A stretch of DNA of 64,000 bases from Bacillus marinisedimentorum (GCF_001644195.2 NZ_LWBL02000051.1:23145-87144), one strand, 5' to 3'; shown: positions 1 through 9,056, numbered from the stretch's first letter. The notes: generated from the sequence alone by a model not told the origin. A program made the numbers and translations.

Positions 1-485
1 TCGGCAACCTGATCCGATATCTTTTTCGTCGTTATCTTCACTGCTTCCAGTGGGGGGTCCCCCTTTCCTGTTCGTTTGCAATTCTTCATACTATCGGATG
101 TCAGCTATCAGATATCTGATAAGTATTCGATGTCTGTATTCTACCCGCAGGCTGATAAGTTTGTCAATTACTAATTTTCTGAATTATTTAATTATAGCTT
201 TTTTGATTTTGGCTATGTTAAAAAGCGGTGTTGATTTTACACATTGCCAGGGCGGTTTTTAAAGGCAAGGTATTCAATTTTGCCCCTCTAGTCTGGCGAG
301 GGCACATCTATATGGAAGACCCAGCGGGTATCAACAGCCGCATTTAACAGAGCCCTGATTTAAGTGAAAATTTTCGGCCGGTTCGCCGGATACTCCATTT
401 CCGGTGGATTAGCTTCCCTGTTCTGCGGGAAAAAGGAAGTAGATAAACAAGCTTCAAGAAATATACAGCGAAAGGATGAATGTAA
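1..485. other. Leading intergenic region
   Basis: No convincing gene. A 70-codon open stretch at 50-262 has no ribosome binding site and a composition unlike the neighbouring genes. The right part (about 250-354) ends in TTTAACAGAGCC, the terminal sequence of the MITE-like family found elsewhere in the window. The last 20 bases carry GAAAGGATG, the ribosome binding site of the following gene. Confidence 0.5.
250..354. repeat. Degenerate MITE-like element, family with GGCTCTGTTAAA ends
   Basis: The right terminus TTTAACAGAGCC (343-354) is identical to the right end of the well preserved copy at 15659-15969, and GTATCAACAGCCG just before it resembles the sub-terminal part of other copies. The left end is eroded and only guessed. 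Confidence 0.4.
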
Positions 486-1343
486 ATGAGTAAAATGATG
501 AGCTACGGAAAACGGCTCGGGAAAGAGTTTAAAGAAGACCGTGCCACCGGGCTTGCAGCCGAACAGGCTTATTATTATATGCTCTCAATCTTTCCGATGC
601 TGATCCTGCTCCTATCCATACTTCCATATTTGCAAATCGACCCGCAGCAGGCTATCAAGTTTCTTGAGAGTGTTATGCCTTCAGGAACCGCTAAAACCTT
701 TGAAAAACAGGTAGTAAACATCGTCAGCAGTAAAAATGGCGGGCTGCTCACCTTTGGTATTATCGGTACGATCTGGTCCGCTTCCAATGGAATGAAGGCG
801 TTCATGACTTCGATGAACAAAGCATATGATGTGGACGAAACCCGCTCCTTTATCAAAAAGCGCCTCATTGCGATATTACTTACGCTTGGCATGATTATCG
901 CTCTGGTGGTAGCGCTCCTCTTGCCGGTATTCGGTAATGTCATTATGGACCTCGTTAAGTCCATTATGCCGATGCCGAACCAGATGGAGATTGTATTCAG
1001 TGTTTTGCGCTGGGTAGTCGCCATTATAGTGATGGCTGCGATTCTTACAGCCCTGTATAGATTTGCTCCGAACAAACACTTCAAAATCAAGCATGTTATT
1101 CCGGGCGCAATCATTGCGACCGTCCTATGGCAGCTCGTTTCACTTGGCTTTTCTTTCTATGTCAGCAACTTCGGCAGCTATTCCGAAACGTACGGCAGCC
1201 TTGGCGGAGTGATTGTCCTGATGCTGTGGTTTTTCCTCACTGGCCTCGTGCTTGTCTTAGGCGGCGAAATTAATGCGCTATTTCATAAATACAAGCGCGA
1301 CCGGGACAGCAGCCAGAACGATGGGCGCACCGTTACAACTTGA
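486..1343 (+). CDS. YihY/virulence factor BrkB family membrane protein
   Basis: A 285-residue polytopic membrane protein of the YihY/UPF0761 (BrkB) family, close in length and pattern to Bacillus subtilis YfkH. The early motif AAEQAYYYMLSIFPMLILLLS and the later GSYSETYGSLGGVIVLMLW block are typical of the family. About six hydrophobic segments are visible (near residues 38-58, 85-105, 130-155, 175-195, 210-230, 240-262), and the tail is charged and cytoplasmic. The family is widespread, and its transport or envelope role is not settled. The ATG at 486 sits 7-9 bases after GAAAGGATG. It stands alone, convergent with the histidine kinase gene across a shared hairpin. Confidence 0.9.
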   Translation: MSKMMSYGKRLGKEFKEDRATGLAAEQAYYYMLSIFPMLILLLSILPYLQIDPQQAIKFLESVMPSGTAKTFEKQVVNIVSSKNGGLLTFGIIGTIWSASNGMKAFMTSMNKAYDVDETRSFIKKRLIAILLTLGMIIALVVALLLPVFGNVIMDLVKSIMPMPNQMEIVFSVLRWVVAIIVMAAILTALYRFAPNKHFKIKHVIPGAIIATVLWQLVSLGFSFYVSNFGSYSETYGSLGGVIVLMLWFFLTGLVLVLGGEINALFHKYKRDRDSSQNDGRTVTT

Positions 1344-1352
1344 TAAAATCGG

Positions 1353-1386
1353 AAAGAAGCATCAGGGACACTTCCCTGATGCTTTC
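1353..1386. terminator. Bidirectional hairpin terminator
   Basis: AAGCATCAGGGA pairs with TCCCTGATGCTT around a four-base loop between two convergent genes. Pyrimidine-rich tracts follow on both strands, so it can serve both. Confidence 0.8.
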
Positions 1387-1398
1387 CATTTGATCGTT

Positions 1399-2481
1399 CT
1401 ATATTGGCAGCTTTAAAATGAAATGATGATGCTGGCCGTCCGTTTCAAGTAACAACTCACCATTATGCCGTTCTGCTATTTCTCTGCTGATCGCAAGGCC
1501 AAGCCCTGCCCCGCCAGTCTGCCTGCTCCTTGAAGCATCGGTGCGGTGGAACCTTTCGAATACCTTTTCCTTATCATTTTCAGCAATCAGCTTTCCCGGT
1601 CCGCTGACCGATAACTCATAATGCTCTTCGCGAGTGGCGCCCTTCACCACAATGGGGGCAGAACCTTCATAGTATTGCACAGCATTCTGAAGCAAGTTGG
1701 TCAGCACCTGCTGGATTCCTTCCCTGTGCAGCATTAGCTCTCTGCTTTCTATGTCAGCCTCGGCCTTTATACCTCGCTGCTCCAGGTCCCATTCAAACAA
1801 ACCAAGGCAATTGACTGCAAGTTTTTTAATGTCCGCCGGTTCTCTGTCAAGCGGCGTCGGCTCCAGAAACGAATCCCATTCTTTTATGGCATACAGCTGC
1901 TGGATCATGCTCGTTATCCGTTTGGCTTCGAGATGAAGGGAATGGTATAATTCCGGGCTCCCTTTGATAACGCCTTTGCTCATTCCTTCCAGATAGCCGT
2001 TTATATTCGACATCGGTGTGCGCAATTCATGCGCCATATCCGTAATGACTTTATTTCTCGTTTCTTCATTTTCCTTCAGGCGGACGATCAGATCATTGAA
2101 ATGGCTGACAAGCTGGCCGACTTCATCCATGGAGCTGGTTTGGATCAAATCCGGGTATTTCCCTTCTTTCAGACTTTCCATGGAAGCAGCTAGATTACGG
2201 ACAGGCCTCATCATCCGCTTTGTCATCATGTAATGGATGAAGCTGCCGATGATGATCGCACCGATGCTGTACATCCAAAGATACTGCAGGAGCGTCGAAT
2301 TGAATCTAATCTGCTGTGCCCCCTCCAGGTTTCCAACCCTGTCGGCAAGAAAACACGCCATATTGTAAATGGCGGTGCCGCTCAGCAGCACAAATAAACT
2401 GACGATAAAAATATTGACAGCCGTCAATTTCCACAACAGGCCGACTTTCGGCTTTTTCACAACGTTAATCTTTTGCAGCAA
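1399..2481 (-). CDS. Sensor histidine kinase (HAMP, HisKA, HATPase)
   Basis: A membrane sensor kinase of 360 residues. Two membrane segments (about 15-45 and 68-88) flank a short external loop of only about 25 residues, so it probably senses within the membrane or through a partner. A HAMP linker (about 88-140), the phospho-acceptor box DMAHELRTP (His151), an N box QVLTNLLQNAVQYY and the G box GGAGLGLAISREIAER follow. The start is TTG at 2481 and overlaps the regulator gene by 17 bp, so the two are translationally coupled. They form the distal end of an operon with ccdA and a ResA-like thioredoxin, which suggests a thiol-redox or envelope signal (inference). The exact ligand is unknown. Confidence 0.93.
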   Translation of the reverse strand: MLQKINVVKKPKVGLLWKLTAVNIFIVSLFVLLSGTAIYNMACFLADRVGNLEGAQQIRFNSTLLQYLWMYSIGAIIIGSFIHYMMTKRMMRPVRNLAASMESLKEGKYPDLIQTSSMDEVGQLVSHFNDLIVRLKENEETRNKVITDMAHELRTPMSNINGYLEGMSKGVIKGSPELYHSLHLEAKRITSMIQQLYAIKEWDSFLEPTPLDREPADIKKLAVNCLGLFEWDLEQRGIKAEADIESRELMLHREGIQQVLTNLLQNAVQYYEGSAPIVVKGATREEHYELSVSGPGKLIAENDKEKVFERFHRTDASRSRQTGGAGLGLAISREIAERHNGELLLETDGQHHHFILKLPI

Positions 2482-3151
2482 ATTTATACCCCATTCCCCT
2501 GACAGTGAGGATCCGTTTCGGTTTGGCCGGCTGATCCTCTACCTTATTGCGCAGTTTGCGGATATGGGCATCAATCGTTCTTTCCAGGATCTCGCTTTCT
2601 TCATACGGATGGAGCCTGTTCATAAGCTGTTCCCTGGAAAGGACGATATCGGGATTTTCCATAAAATATTTGAGGAGATCAAACTCGTACTTTGTCAGAT
2701 TGAGCCGCTCGCCGTTAAGGGTTACCTCTCCTTTTCGCGGCATAAGTGTGAGACCGTCCATCGTGATACGCTGGCAAAAACGTCCGGTCCTTCTCAGGAC
2801 AGCCTCCACCTGTGCCACCAGTTCTTCAGGGCTGAACGGTTTTGTCACATATCCGTCAGCCCCCATCTTCAAACCGGCAATTTTATCTTCCGTCCTTGCT
2901 TTTGCTGTAAGCATAATGATGGAAAAATCGCTGTTTTCCTGTTCTTGAGCCCAGCGGCAAAACTCTTCCCCGCTCACTTTCGGAATCATCAGGTCGAGGA
3001 TGATCATGCAAGGAGATTCTTTAAGGAACATTTCCATCGCCTGTTCCCCATCCTCTGCAGCCACCACTTCATAACCTGCGTTTTCCAGATAGAGGACAAC
3101 CAGGTTCCGGATCATTTGGTCGTCTTCAACCACAAGGATTTTTTGCTTCAT
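2465..3151 (-). CDS. OmpR-family response regulator
   Basis: A 228-residue two-domain regulator. The receiver domain (1-120) has the acidic pair Glu9/Asp10/Asp11, phospho-acceptor Asp53 in the ILDLMIP block and a conserved Lys in VTKPF. The C-terminal winged helix (about 130-225) ends in the usual TIDAHIRKLRNKVE and VRGMGYKF motifs. It pairs with the overlapping downstream kinase and lies 30 bp after the thioredoxin-like gene on the same strand. The ATG at 3151 is preceded by AAAGGTGATG. No target operator could be identified, but autoregulation of the operon is likely by analogy with other systems. Confidence 0.95.
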   Translation of the reverse strand: MKQKILVVEDDQMIRNLVVLYLENAGYEVVAAEDGEQAMEMFLKESPCMIILDLMIPKVSGEEFCRWAQEQENSDFSIIMLTAKARTEDKIAGLKMGADGYVTKPFSPEELVAQVEAVLRRTGRFCQRITMDGLTLMPRKGEVTLNGERLNLTKYEFDLLKYFMENPDIVLSREQLMNRLHPYEESEILERTIDAHIRKLRNKVEDQPAKPKRILTVRGMGYKFAAKD

Positions 3152-3181
3152 GTCATCACCTTTTCTTTAGCTGCCTTCCTG

Positions 3182-3787
3182 CTACTCCATTCGCTCAAAT
3201 GTTTGAACCATATGGTCATAGTTCATCGCACCGAGTGACACGCTGGCGATGCGCCCTTTTGTATCGATGAAGTAGGAGGTTGGAATTGGACTTATCCGAT
3301 ATTTCGACGAGACATCAGAAGAAGTGTCCATCAAAATCGGAAATGTCAGTCCGAAATCGTCAACAAACGGCTGCACATCTCCAGGCGTCCCTTCTGTTTC
3401 AGTCAAATTGACAGCAAGAATTTCAACGTCCTTATCGTTATAAAACTTTTCCATATCCGGCATTTCGGCCCGGCAAGGCGGACACCAGGTCGCCCAGAAA
3501 TTGACAAGGACTTTTTTGCCGCGGTAATCCGAAAGCTTCACCGCCTCGCCGCCAAGTGTTTCTAATTCAAAGTCCGGAGCCATATCGCCTTTTTGCAGGC
3601 CGGTACTTGCCGGCTCTGCAGCAGCTTCCCCGCCGGCTGTATCCGTTTCCGATACGGATGGACTGGAGACATCCTGTTCCGTGGCCGTATCCGATTCAGG
3701 CTCCGCCTCTTTTTTTCCTATCATATCATAGACCGCCCAACCCGCCATAAGAAGAACCACAATCAAAACAGCTGCTCTTTTCACCAT
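3182..3787 (-). CDS. ResA/TlpA-type membrane-anchored thiol-disulfide oxidoreductase
   Basis: A 201-residue protein with an N-terminal signal anchor (residues 4-23), a low-complexity Ser/Glu/Ala-rich linker (25-65) and an AhpC/TSA-Redoxin thioredoxin fold with the active site WATWCPPC (Cys102, Cys105). The cis-Pro region RISPIPTSYFID and the FPILMDTSSDV insert are typical of the ResA/TlpA group. It faces the outside of the membrane and reduces substrate disulfides using electrons from CcdA, encoded 22 bp upstream. Known roles of relatives are cytochrome c maturation (ResA) and spore cortex or peptide thiol reduction (StoA); the sequence alone does not choose between them. Confidence 0.9.
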   Translation of the reverse strand: MVKRAAVLIVVLLMAGWAVYDMIGKKEAEPESDTATEQDVSSPSVSETDTAGGEAAAEPASTGLQKGDMAPDFELETLGGEAVKLSDYRGKKVLVNFWATWCPPCRAEMPDMEKFYNDKDVEILAVNLTETEGTPGDVQPFVDDFGLTFPILMDTSSDVSSKYRISPIPTSYFIDTKGRIASVSLGAMNYDHMVQTFERME

Positions 3788-3809
3788 TCCCTTGTCCCTC
3801 CCGCACTTT

Positions 3810-4553
3810 TTATCCTAATTTACCGAACCATGTATCCTGCACAAACTGAAGCAAAGTATTTGAAATCCTCGCCATCTGCCCGGTGTAAAGCAGAATGCCC
3901 ATAACTACCATCAAGCTTCCCCCGGCTTTCATGACTACCTGGCTGTGTTTCATCACCCACCTTGCCGACCCGAGGAAATACGAAAAGACGAGAAACGGCA
4001 GCGCAAACCCGATAACGTACGCCAGTGTATAAACAAGCCCCTGTGCCGGCTCATTGGCGGCAAGCAGCAGTATTGATGCAAAGATAGGCCCGATGCACGG
4101 CGTCCATCCCGCCGCAAAGCCCATTCCGACAAAGACGGTGCCCATATAACCGACAGGCTTCTTTGAAAATCTGAACCTTTTATCTTTCATGAGCCATTTG
4201 AAATTGATCCAGCCGGCCACAAATAATCCCATCACAACGATGAACACGCCGGCCAGACGCTGGATAAGCAGACCCGAATCCCCGGAAAGCAGCCCTTGAA
4301 TCCACGACCCCAAATAAGACGCACCGATTCCAAGACTAATAAAAATCAGCGAAACCCCAAACAGGAAAAAGCTTGAATGAAGAAGCACTTTCGTTTTGAC
4401 TTTTTTGTCCTTCTGTTCCTCAATTTCTTTGACACTCATTCCGGTGATATACGACAGATAAGCCGGAAACAGCGGCAGCGTACAGGGCGACAAAAATGAC
4501 AATGCACCTGCCCCAAACGCCAGCCAGATTGTTACATCTGCTGCTGAAGTCAT
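3810..4553 (-). CDS. ccdA: CcdA-family cytochrome c biogenesis/thiol reductant transmembrane protein
   Basis: A 247-residue protein with six hydrophobic segments, homologous to CcdA and the membrane core of DsbD. The two redox cysteines are in FLSPCTLPLFPAYLSY (Cys24) and AAGWTPCIGPIF (Cys153), both in the conserved Pro-Cys context. It carries electrons from cytoplasmic thioredoxin to outward-facing thioredoxin-like proteins such as the one encoded next in the operon. Its start overlaps the end of the upstream membrane protein gene by 4 bp (ATGA). A charged cytoplasmic loop follows the first transmembrane pair. Bacilli often hold a second ccdA elsewhere, so this may be a dedicated paralogue (inference). 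Confidence 0.93.
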   Translation of the reverse strand: MTSAADVTIWLAFGAGALSFLSPCTLPLFPAYLSYITGMSVKEIEEQKDKKVKTKVLLHSSFFLFGVSLIFISLGIGASYLGSWIQGLLSGDSGLLIQRLAGVFIVVMGLFVAGWINFKWLMKDKRFRFSKKPVGYMGTVFVGMGFAAGWTPCIGPIFASILLLAANEPAQGLVYTLAYVIGFALPFLVFSYFLGSARWVMKHSQVVMKAGGSLMVVMGILLYTGQMARISNTLLQFVQDTWFGKLG

Positions 4554-5218
4554 ACCATACCCCTCCGATTTTTTGTTTGTGTTATATAAATGATTGAACC
4601 TGCCAGTAAGATGAACAAGTACCAGCGGTCAACCAGCACCCCCATGACGGTCAGCAATGGAGAAAAATAAGAAACGGCCAGCTTCATCCCCAGCCACGCC
4701 ACCCAGACACCTGCCAATCGCCGAAAGCTTACCTCTTTAAATGTAAGATAAAGAATGATGACCAGCAGGAAACCGAACTCAACCAGATCGGCAGATGAAA
4801 CGCCTGAGTAAATATATACGATCGATAAAAACTTGTGGATCAACAATGCCGGCAGCAGGATTTGCAGCCCGGCTTCAAATAACTCCCTGCTGCCAGCCTG
4901 CTTTTGTTTGATCAAATATGCAGCTTGCAAGGCAACCGCTGCACTCGCCAAATAAAAACTCTTCCTGCCGCTTGGGTACGAAAGAACCGCCCGCGGTTCC
5001 TCTATGAATAACGGGAATTGAATGACAATTTTGCCGAACAGAAACACGATGACAAATGTTGCGGCAAGGCCGCTTACCGTTTCTAACAATCTCTTTCTGT
5101 CATCATCAGGCATGCCCGAAAACATCCTGAAAAAAAAGGCCCCTCCGATTATTCCCACTAACACAATCAGCCAGGTGAATCTTGCGGCCACCACTCCCAA
5201 AACAAGAGAATTGAACAT
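4550..5218 (-). CDS. Uncharacterised polytopic membrane protein in the ccdA-thioredoxin operon
   Basis: A 222-residue protein with about six or seven predicted membrane helices and little else; I do not recognise a named family. The likely start is the ATG at 5218, because CAGGAGGCG lies six bases upstream; a GTG start at 5233 would place that ribosome binding site inside the gene. It is the first gene of the operon and overlaps ccdA by 4 bp, so its product probably works with CcdA and the ResA-like protein. Charged residues RKRLLE and a YPSGRKSFYLASA loop separate the helices. No catalytic motif is visible. Confidence 0.75.
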   Translation of the reverse strand: MFNSLVLGVVAARFTWLIVLVGIIGGAFFFRMFSGMPDDDRKRLLETVSGLAATFVIVFLFGKIVIQFPLFIEEPRAVLSYPSGRKSFYLASAAVALQAAYLIKQKQAGSRELFEAGLQILLPALLIHKFLSIVYIYSGVSSADLVEFGFLLVIILYLTFKEVSFRRLAGVWVAWLGMKLAVSYFSPLLTVMGVLVDRWYLFILLAGSIIYITQTKNRRGMV

Positions 5219-5578
5219 ATACGCCTCCTGCACAATGCTGTTTTACTCCTGCTCCCAGTGTAATGGTGAATTGTTAATGTTTTATGAACGGGGGTGTTTC
5301 CATTCGATATTTTTGTGGCTTATGCGAGGGGATGCCAACCAGGCGGTTTTACCGGCATTCTTTACCAGGGTTGGATTAGGCAGGTGCACGGAAATGGCCG
5401 AAATTGGGCAGTACACGGGATCGCCAAATTTCAGTAATGAAGTCTAGGTATGGAATTCGTGCGTTTTACTTGTTTTGCAACATAAAAACAACCTCATCTT
5501 TTTCATACTCTCCTTGCAGTCCAAAAAAAGAATTGTTTGCAAGGCATAATTACAGCTTTTCACTTAGCATCGGTTGGA

Positions 5579-6256
5579 TTTTCACACCGCATCCCAGCTG
5601 TTTTACGCCAAACCCTGTCAATTTCATGCATACCACTCCGGTTTTTGCGCTATACAGCCAAACTTTCACGCCGAAACCTCGGTTTCACGCCAAAAGAATT
5701 CTCTCAGGGGACCGGGGTTGCCCTTTCGCGCCGTATCTCGGCTTTTTCACGCCAAACCCTGCCACTTTCACGCGCACTACTCCGGTTTTTGCGCCGTACA
5801 GCCAAACTTTCACGCCGAAACCTCGGTTTCACGCCGCTACCCCATGCTTTCACGCCAAGAGAATTCTCTCAGAGGACCGGGGTTGCCCTTTCGCGACGTA
5901 TCTCGGCTTTTTCGCGAAAACCTTTCAATTTCACGCATACTACCCCGTTTTTTTTCGCCGTAGAGCCAAACTTTCACGCCGAAACCACCGTTTCACGCCG
6001 CTAACCCATGCTTTCACGCCAAAAGAATTCTCCCAGCGGACCGGGGGGTGTCCTTTCACGCCGAATCCCGTCGGTTTCACGCCAAACCCTGCCACTTTCA
6101 CGCGTAACACTCCGTTTTTTGCGCCGTACAGCCAAACTTTCACGCCGAAACCTCGGTTTCACGCCGCTAACCCATGCTTTCACGCCAAAAGAATCATCTC
6201 AGGGGACCGGGGTTGCCCTTTCATCCCGCATCTCGGCTTTATCGCGACAAACCCGA
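5579..6256. repeat. Phased TTTCACGCC repeat array I
   Basis: More than 25 copies or near copies of TTTCACGCC (variants TTTCGCGCC, TTTTGCGCC, TTTCATGCC) occur at steps of about 19-22 bp, for example at 5664, 5683, 5724, 5745, 5766, 5788, 5808, 5827 and 5848. A higher-order unit of about 144-168 bp is repeated four times, marked by GCCAAACTTTCACGCCGAAA at about 5657, 5801, 5965 and 6130, and includes GGACCGGGGTTGCCCTTTC. All three forward frames are partly open simply because the period is near 21 and the words lack stops. The whole stretch 5219-6334 holds no credible gene. Confidence 0.9.
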
Positions 6257-6334
6257 TCTTTTCCAAGACAAGCCCCTCTGCTTACATGCACCAACTCGGC
6301 TCAACACCGCGAAACAGTCCCTGAATTAACCATT

Positions 6335-6366
6335 AAAAAAGGCCGAATCCCATCAGATTCGGCCTT
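6335..6366 (-). terminator. Intrinsic terminator of the FusB-like gene
   Basis: AAGGCCGAATC and GATTCGGCCTT form an 11-bp stem with a six-base loop. On the minus strand it is followed by a run of seven T, directly after the stop codon of the gene at 6371. Confidence 0.9.
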
Positions 6367-6370
6367 CCGC

Positions 6371-7015
6371 TTACTTTGTCTTTACATTCCTGATAAATTT
6401 CTCCAAATATTCCGTGTCCGTGATATTGCTATTGCACTCTTCACTATCAGCACAAAAATAATTTCCGAGTGACCGGTACTGGTCTCCACTGGATTTTTCC
6501 GTTACTGCCGTCACAAGCGCAACATTTGTATACTCGTTGCACAGTGAACAGATGTTTTTCTTGCCCACCGGTGTATACCGCCCCGCAATTCCAGTCAGTT
6601 TGCCGTCAAGCTCGTAAATGATGAATTTACGGTTTTGGCCGGCATCGTTCCAACCCAGATAGGTGAGTTCCGTCCAGTTGATCGATTCCCAATCCGGAAG
6701 TGCCAGCTTCTTGTTTTTCCTGAAAAGCTTCTTCACTTCCCTTTCCGTCATTTTCGGGAAAGGGATGCGATACTCGGAAAGTTTTTCGAGATAAGCTGTT
6801 AATTGCTCCTCTGTTTTCAAATCTGTTATAAGGCCAAGCAGGTGTTTCTGCTGACCGTCTGCTTCAGGAAACATGTCGAGGACCTTTGCTTCTGCCCCAT
6901 ATTTGACTGCTTCAAGAACATCTTTGTCAGTAACCGAATTCAGTGCGTTTTGAATGATCACTCCCTGTTTTCTGACTACATTGAATTGATGATTATGAAT
7001 AAATGGCTCGGACAT
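6371..7015 (-). CDS. FusB/FusC-family elongation factor G-binding protein
   Basis: A 214-residue protein that matches the size and two-part architecture of FusB-type proteins. The N-terminal half (1-100) is helical. The C-terminal half carries a four-cysteine zinc site, CSLC (Cys156, Cys159) and CADSEEC (Cys188, Cys194), around a beta sheet. Characterised members bind EF-G, speed its release from the ribosome and protect it from fusidic acid. Housekeeping homologues occur in many Bacillales and Listeria, so this need not be an acquired resistance gene. The terminator follows five bases after the stop. A fusidic-acid phenotype is plausible but not shown. Confidence 0.85.
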   Translation of the reverse strand: MSEPFIHNHQFNVVRKQGVIIQNALNSVTDKDVLEAVKYGAEAKVLDMFPEADGQQKHLLGLITDLKTEEQLTAYLEKLSEYRIPFPKMTEREVKKLFRKNKKLALPDWESINWTELTYLGWNDAGQNRKFIIYELDGKLTGIAGRYTPVGKKNICSLCNEYTNVALVTAVTEKSSGDQYRSLGNYFCADSEECNSNITDTEYLEKFIRNVKTK

Positions 7016-7341
7016 CGCCAGGCCTCCTTACTTTAGAAATAAATAACGTACGCGACAGTACTGCTGATGACTTCAGGACCCCTTCATTATATCACTGATG
7101 GCTGTTATTCATTCCAGCTTTGGCGTCTAACAAAAGAATGACATTTACTTGACCTGTAAAGTCCAATCCAGTTCTTTTTGCTCAGCTGAATTCATCCATC
7201 AGTCATAACTGCCTACTTCAAAAATGAACCAAATCTACTGTTTTTTAATAATAGTGTCAAAATCTTGTAATTTTTGTTGAAATTTTCTGCCATTCTATTT
7301 ATTTTATTGATGAATCTCAGCAAATTAGGAGGGAAAAAAGT
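7016..7341. other. Divergent intergenic region
   Basis: AT-rich control region between the divergent FusB-like and nucleotidase genes. I see no repeat and no clear promoter pair. The ribosome binding site TTAGGAGGG of the nucleotidase gene is at 7326-7334. Confidence 0.5.
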
Positions 7342-8962
7342 ATGAGTCTACTAAAAACATTATCAGCAGCTGCCTTATCGGTAACATTGCTCGCTGCACC
7401 GCTTTTTTCAGGTCACACAGAAGCGAAAACGGATAACTATAAGCATCGCTACAAATCTGTCCAGCTTCTGGCTATCAATGACTTCCACGGAAAACTGAAT
7501 GTTACACGCACAATTAAAGACGAAAACGGTAATGTTATCGGAACAGCAGGCGGGGCCGATTACCTTGCTGCCTATTTGCGGGAACATGAAGAAGAAAATA
7601 AGAAGAACACGTTAATGTTACATAATGGTGATATGGTCGGTGCAAGCCCGCCTGTATCAGCATTGCTGCAGGATGAACCGACAATTCAATATTTGAACAT
7701 GCTCGGCTTTGACATCGGCACTCTCGGAAACCATGAATTTGATGAAGGCACCGAGGAAATGCTGCGCCTGATTAACGGCGGCTATCATGAAGAAACAGGC
7801 TATTTTGAAGGAGCGAATTTCCCATACACGGCTGCCAATGTGCTTGATAAAGAGACTGGCGAACCGATTCTTCCTCCTTATGTCGTGAAGAAAGTAAACG
7901 GCATGCCGATCGGGTTCATCGGCGTCGTCACAACGGAAACACCTTCGATTGTCATTCCTGAAGGAGTGGCAAATGTCGAGTTCATTGACGAAGCGGAAGC
8001 AATCAATAAAGCTGCTGCCGAGCTGAAAGAACAGGGTGTTGAAGCAATTGTCGTCATGTCCCACGTGCCGGGAAGTTCCAATACGGACGGCAGTGGTGCT
8101 GGCGGCGAACTTGTCGATATGGCAAATGCAGTCGATGACGAAATCGATATCATTTACGGCGGACACAACCATGCTTACACAAATACGCTTGTAGACGGAA
8201 AGCTGCTCGTGCAGTCTTATTCCTACGGTACAGCATTTTCTGATGTCGACTCTGATAGATCCGAAAACGAAAGATATCGTCCATAAAGAGGCGGAAATCG
8301 TCACTACTTTCCATGAAGGCATCGAGCCGGCAAAAGATGTCCAGGAGTTTGTGGCAAGCTACGAGCAGCAGGTCGCACCGCTTGTGGAACAGGTCGTGGC
8401 AACAGCTGCACAACCCCTTACCAGAGAACAGGATGACAGCGGTGAATCCCCGCTCGGCAACCTGATCGCCGACGCCCAGCGTGCCACAATGGAAACTGAT
8501 TTTGCCTTCATGAACCCGGGCGGCGTCAGAGACAACATTGATGCAGGCGATATCACATGGGGCGAACTGTATAACGTCCAGCCGTTCAATAACACACTCG
8601 TTGAAATGACGTTAACCGGCGACCAGATTTACAGGCTGCTGGAACAGCAGTGGAAAGAAGACGATGCGGACATCCTGCAAGTTTCCGGACTGACGTATAC
8701 ATGGGATGCAAGTGCCCCAATCGGTGAAAAAGTCGTTCCAGGTTCTGTTGCAACAGAAGACGGCACAGCTATTGACCCGGCTGCTGCGTATTCCGTAACC
8801 GTCAATTCCTTTATGGCAGCCGGCGGTGATGGCTTCACCGTTCTTACAGAAGCCGATGACCAGGTAACCGGCCCTGTCGATCTTGATGCACTCGTCGATT
8901 ACCTTGAAGCACTTGATGGGCCTGTCACAGCTCCGGCAACCGACAGGATCGACGTCCAGTAA
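7342..8962 (+). pseudogene. Secreted 5'-nucleotidase / metallophosphatase, frameshifted
   Basis: Two consecutive reading frames together make one bifunctional metallophosphatase/5'-nucleotidase of about 540 residues. The first (7342-8286) has a Sec signal peptide ending near HTEA and the metallophosphatase motifs NDFHGK, HNGDMVGASPP, GNHEFDEG, SHVPG and YGGHNHAYTN. The second (from about 8251 to 8962) supplies the C-terminal substrate domain with ESPLGNLIADAQR, MNPGGVRDNI and SFMAAGGDGF. A +1 shift near 8250-8253, consistent with one extra base in GACTCTGAT, separates them, and the first frame stops at 8284-8286. Everything else looks intact, so the mutation is recent or is an assembly error. 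The intact enzyme would scavenge extracellular nucleotides. Confidence 0.88.
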
Positions 8963-8970
8963 AGACCCTA

Positions 8971-9012
8971 AGAAAGCTTGTTTCCTATCAAGAGGAAGCA
9001 AGCTTTCTTTTA
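8971..9012 (+). terminator. Intrinsic terminator after the nucleotidase gene
   Basis: AGAAAGCTTG...CAAGCTTTCT stem extended by TTCC/GGAA, with a TTTT tail; it starts nine bases after the stop codon. Confidence 0.85.
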
Positions 9013-9056
9013 ATATAGAAACTTATCTTCAAAGGTTATCAACATGCTCTTATCTC

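Noticed and set aside
50..262. 70-codon frame at the left edge
   Set aside because: No binding site, no recognisable motif, pyrimidine-rich composition.
5404..6324. Long open frame of about 306 codons through the TTTCACGCC array, giving heptad-like FTPNP/FHAKR repeats
   Set aside because: The period is close to 21 bp and the words lack stop codons, so all three frames are partly open. There is no ribosome binding site, composition is unlike real genes, and the repeat spacing slips between 19 and 22 bp, which would not be tolerated in a coding repeat.
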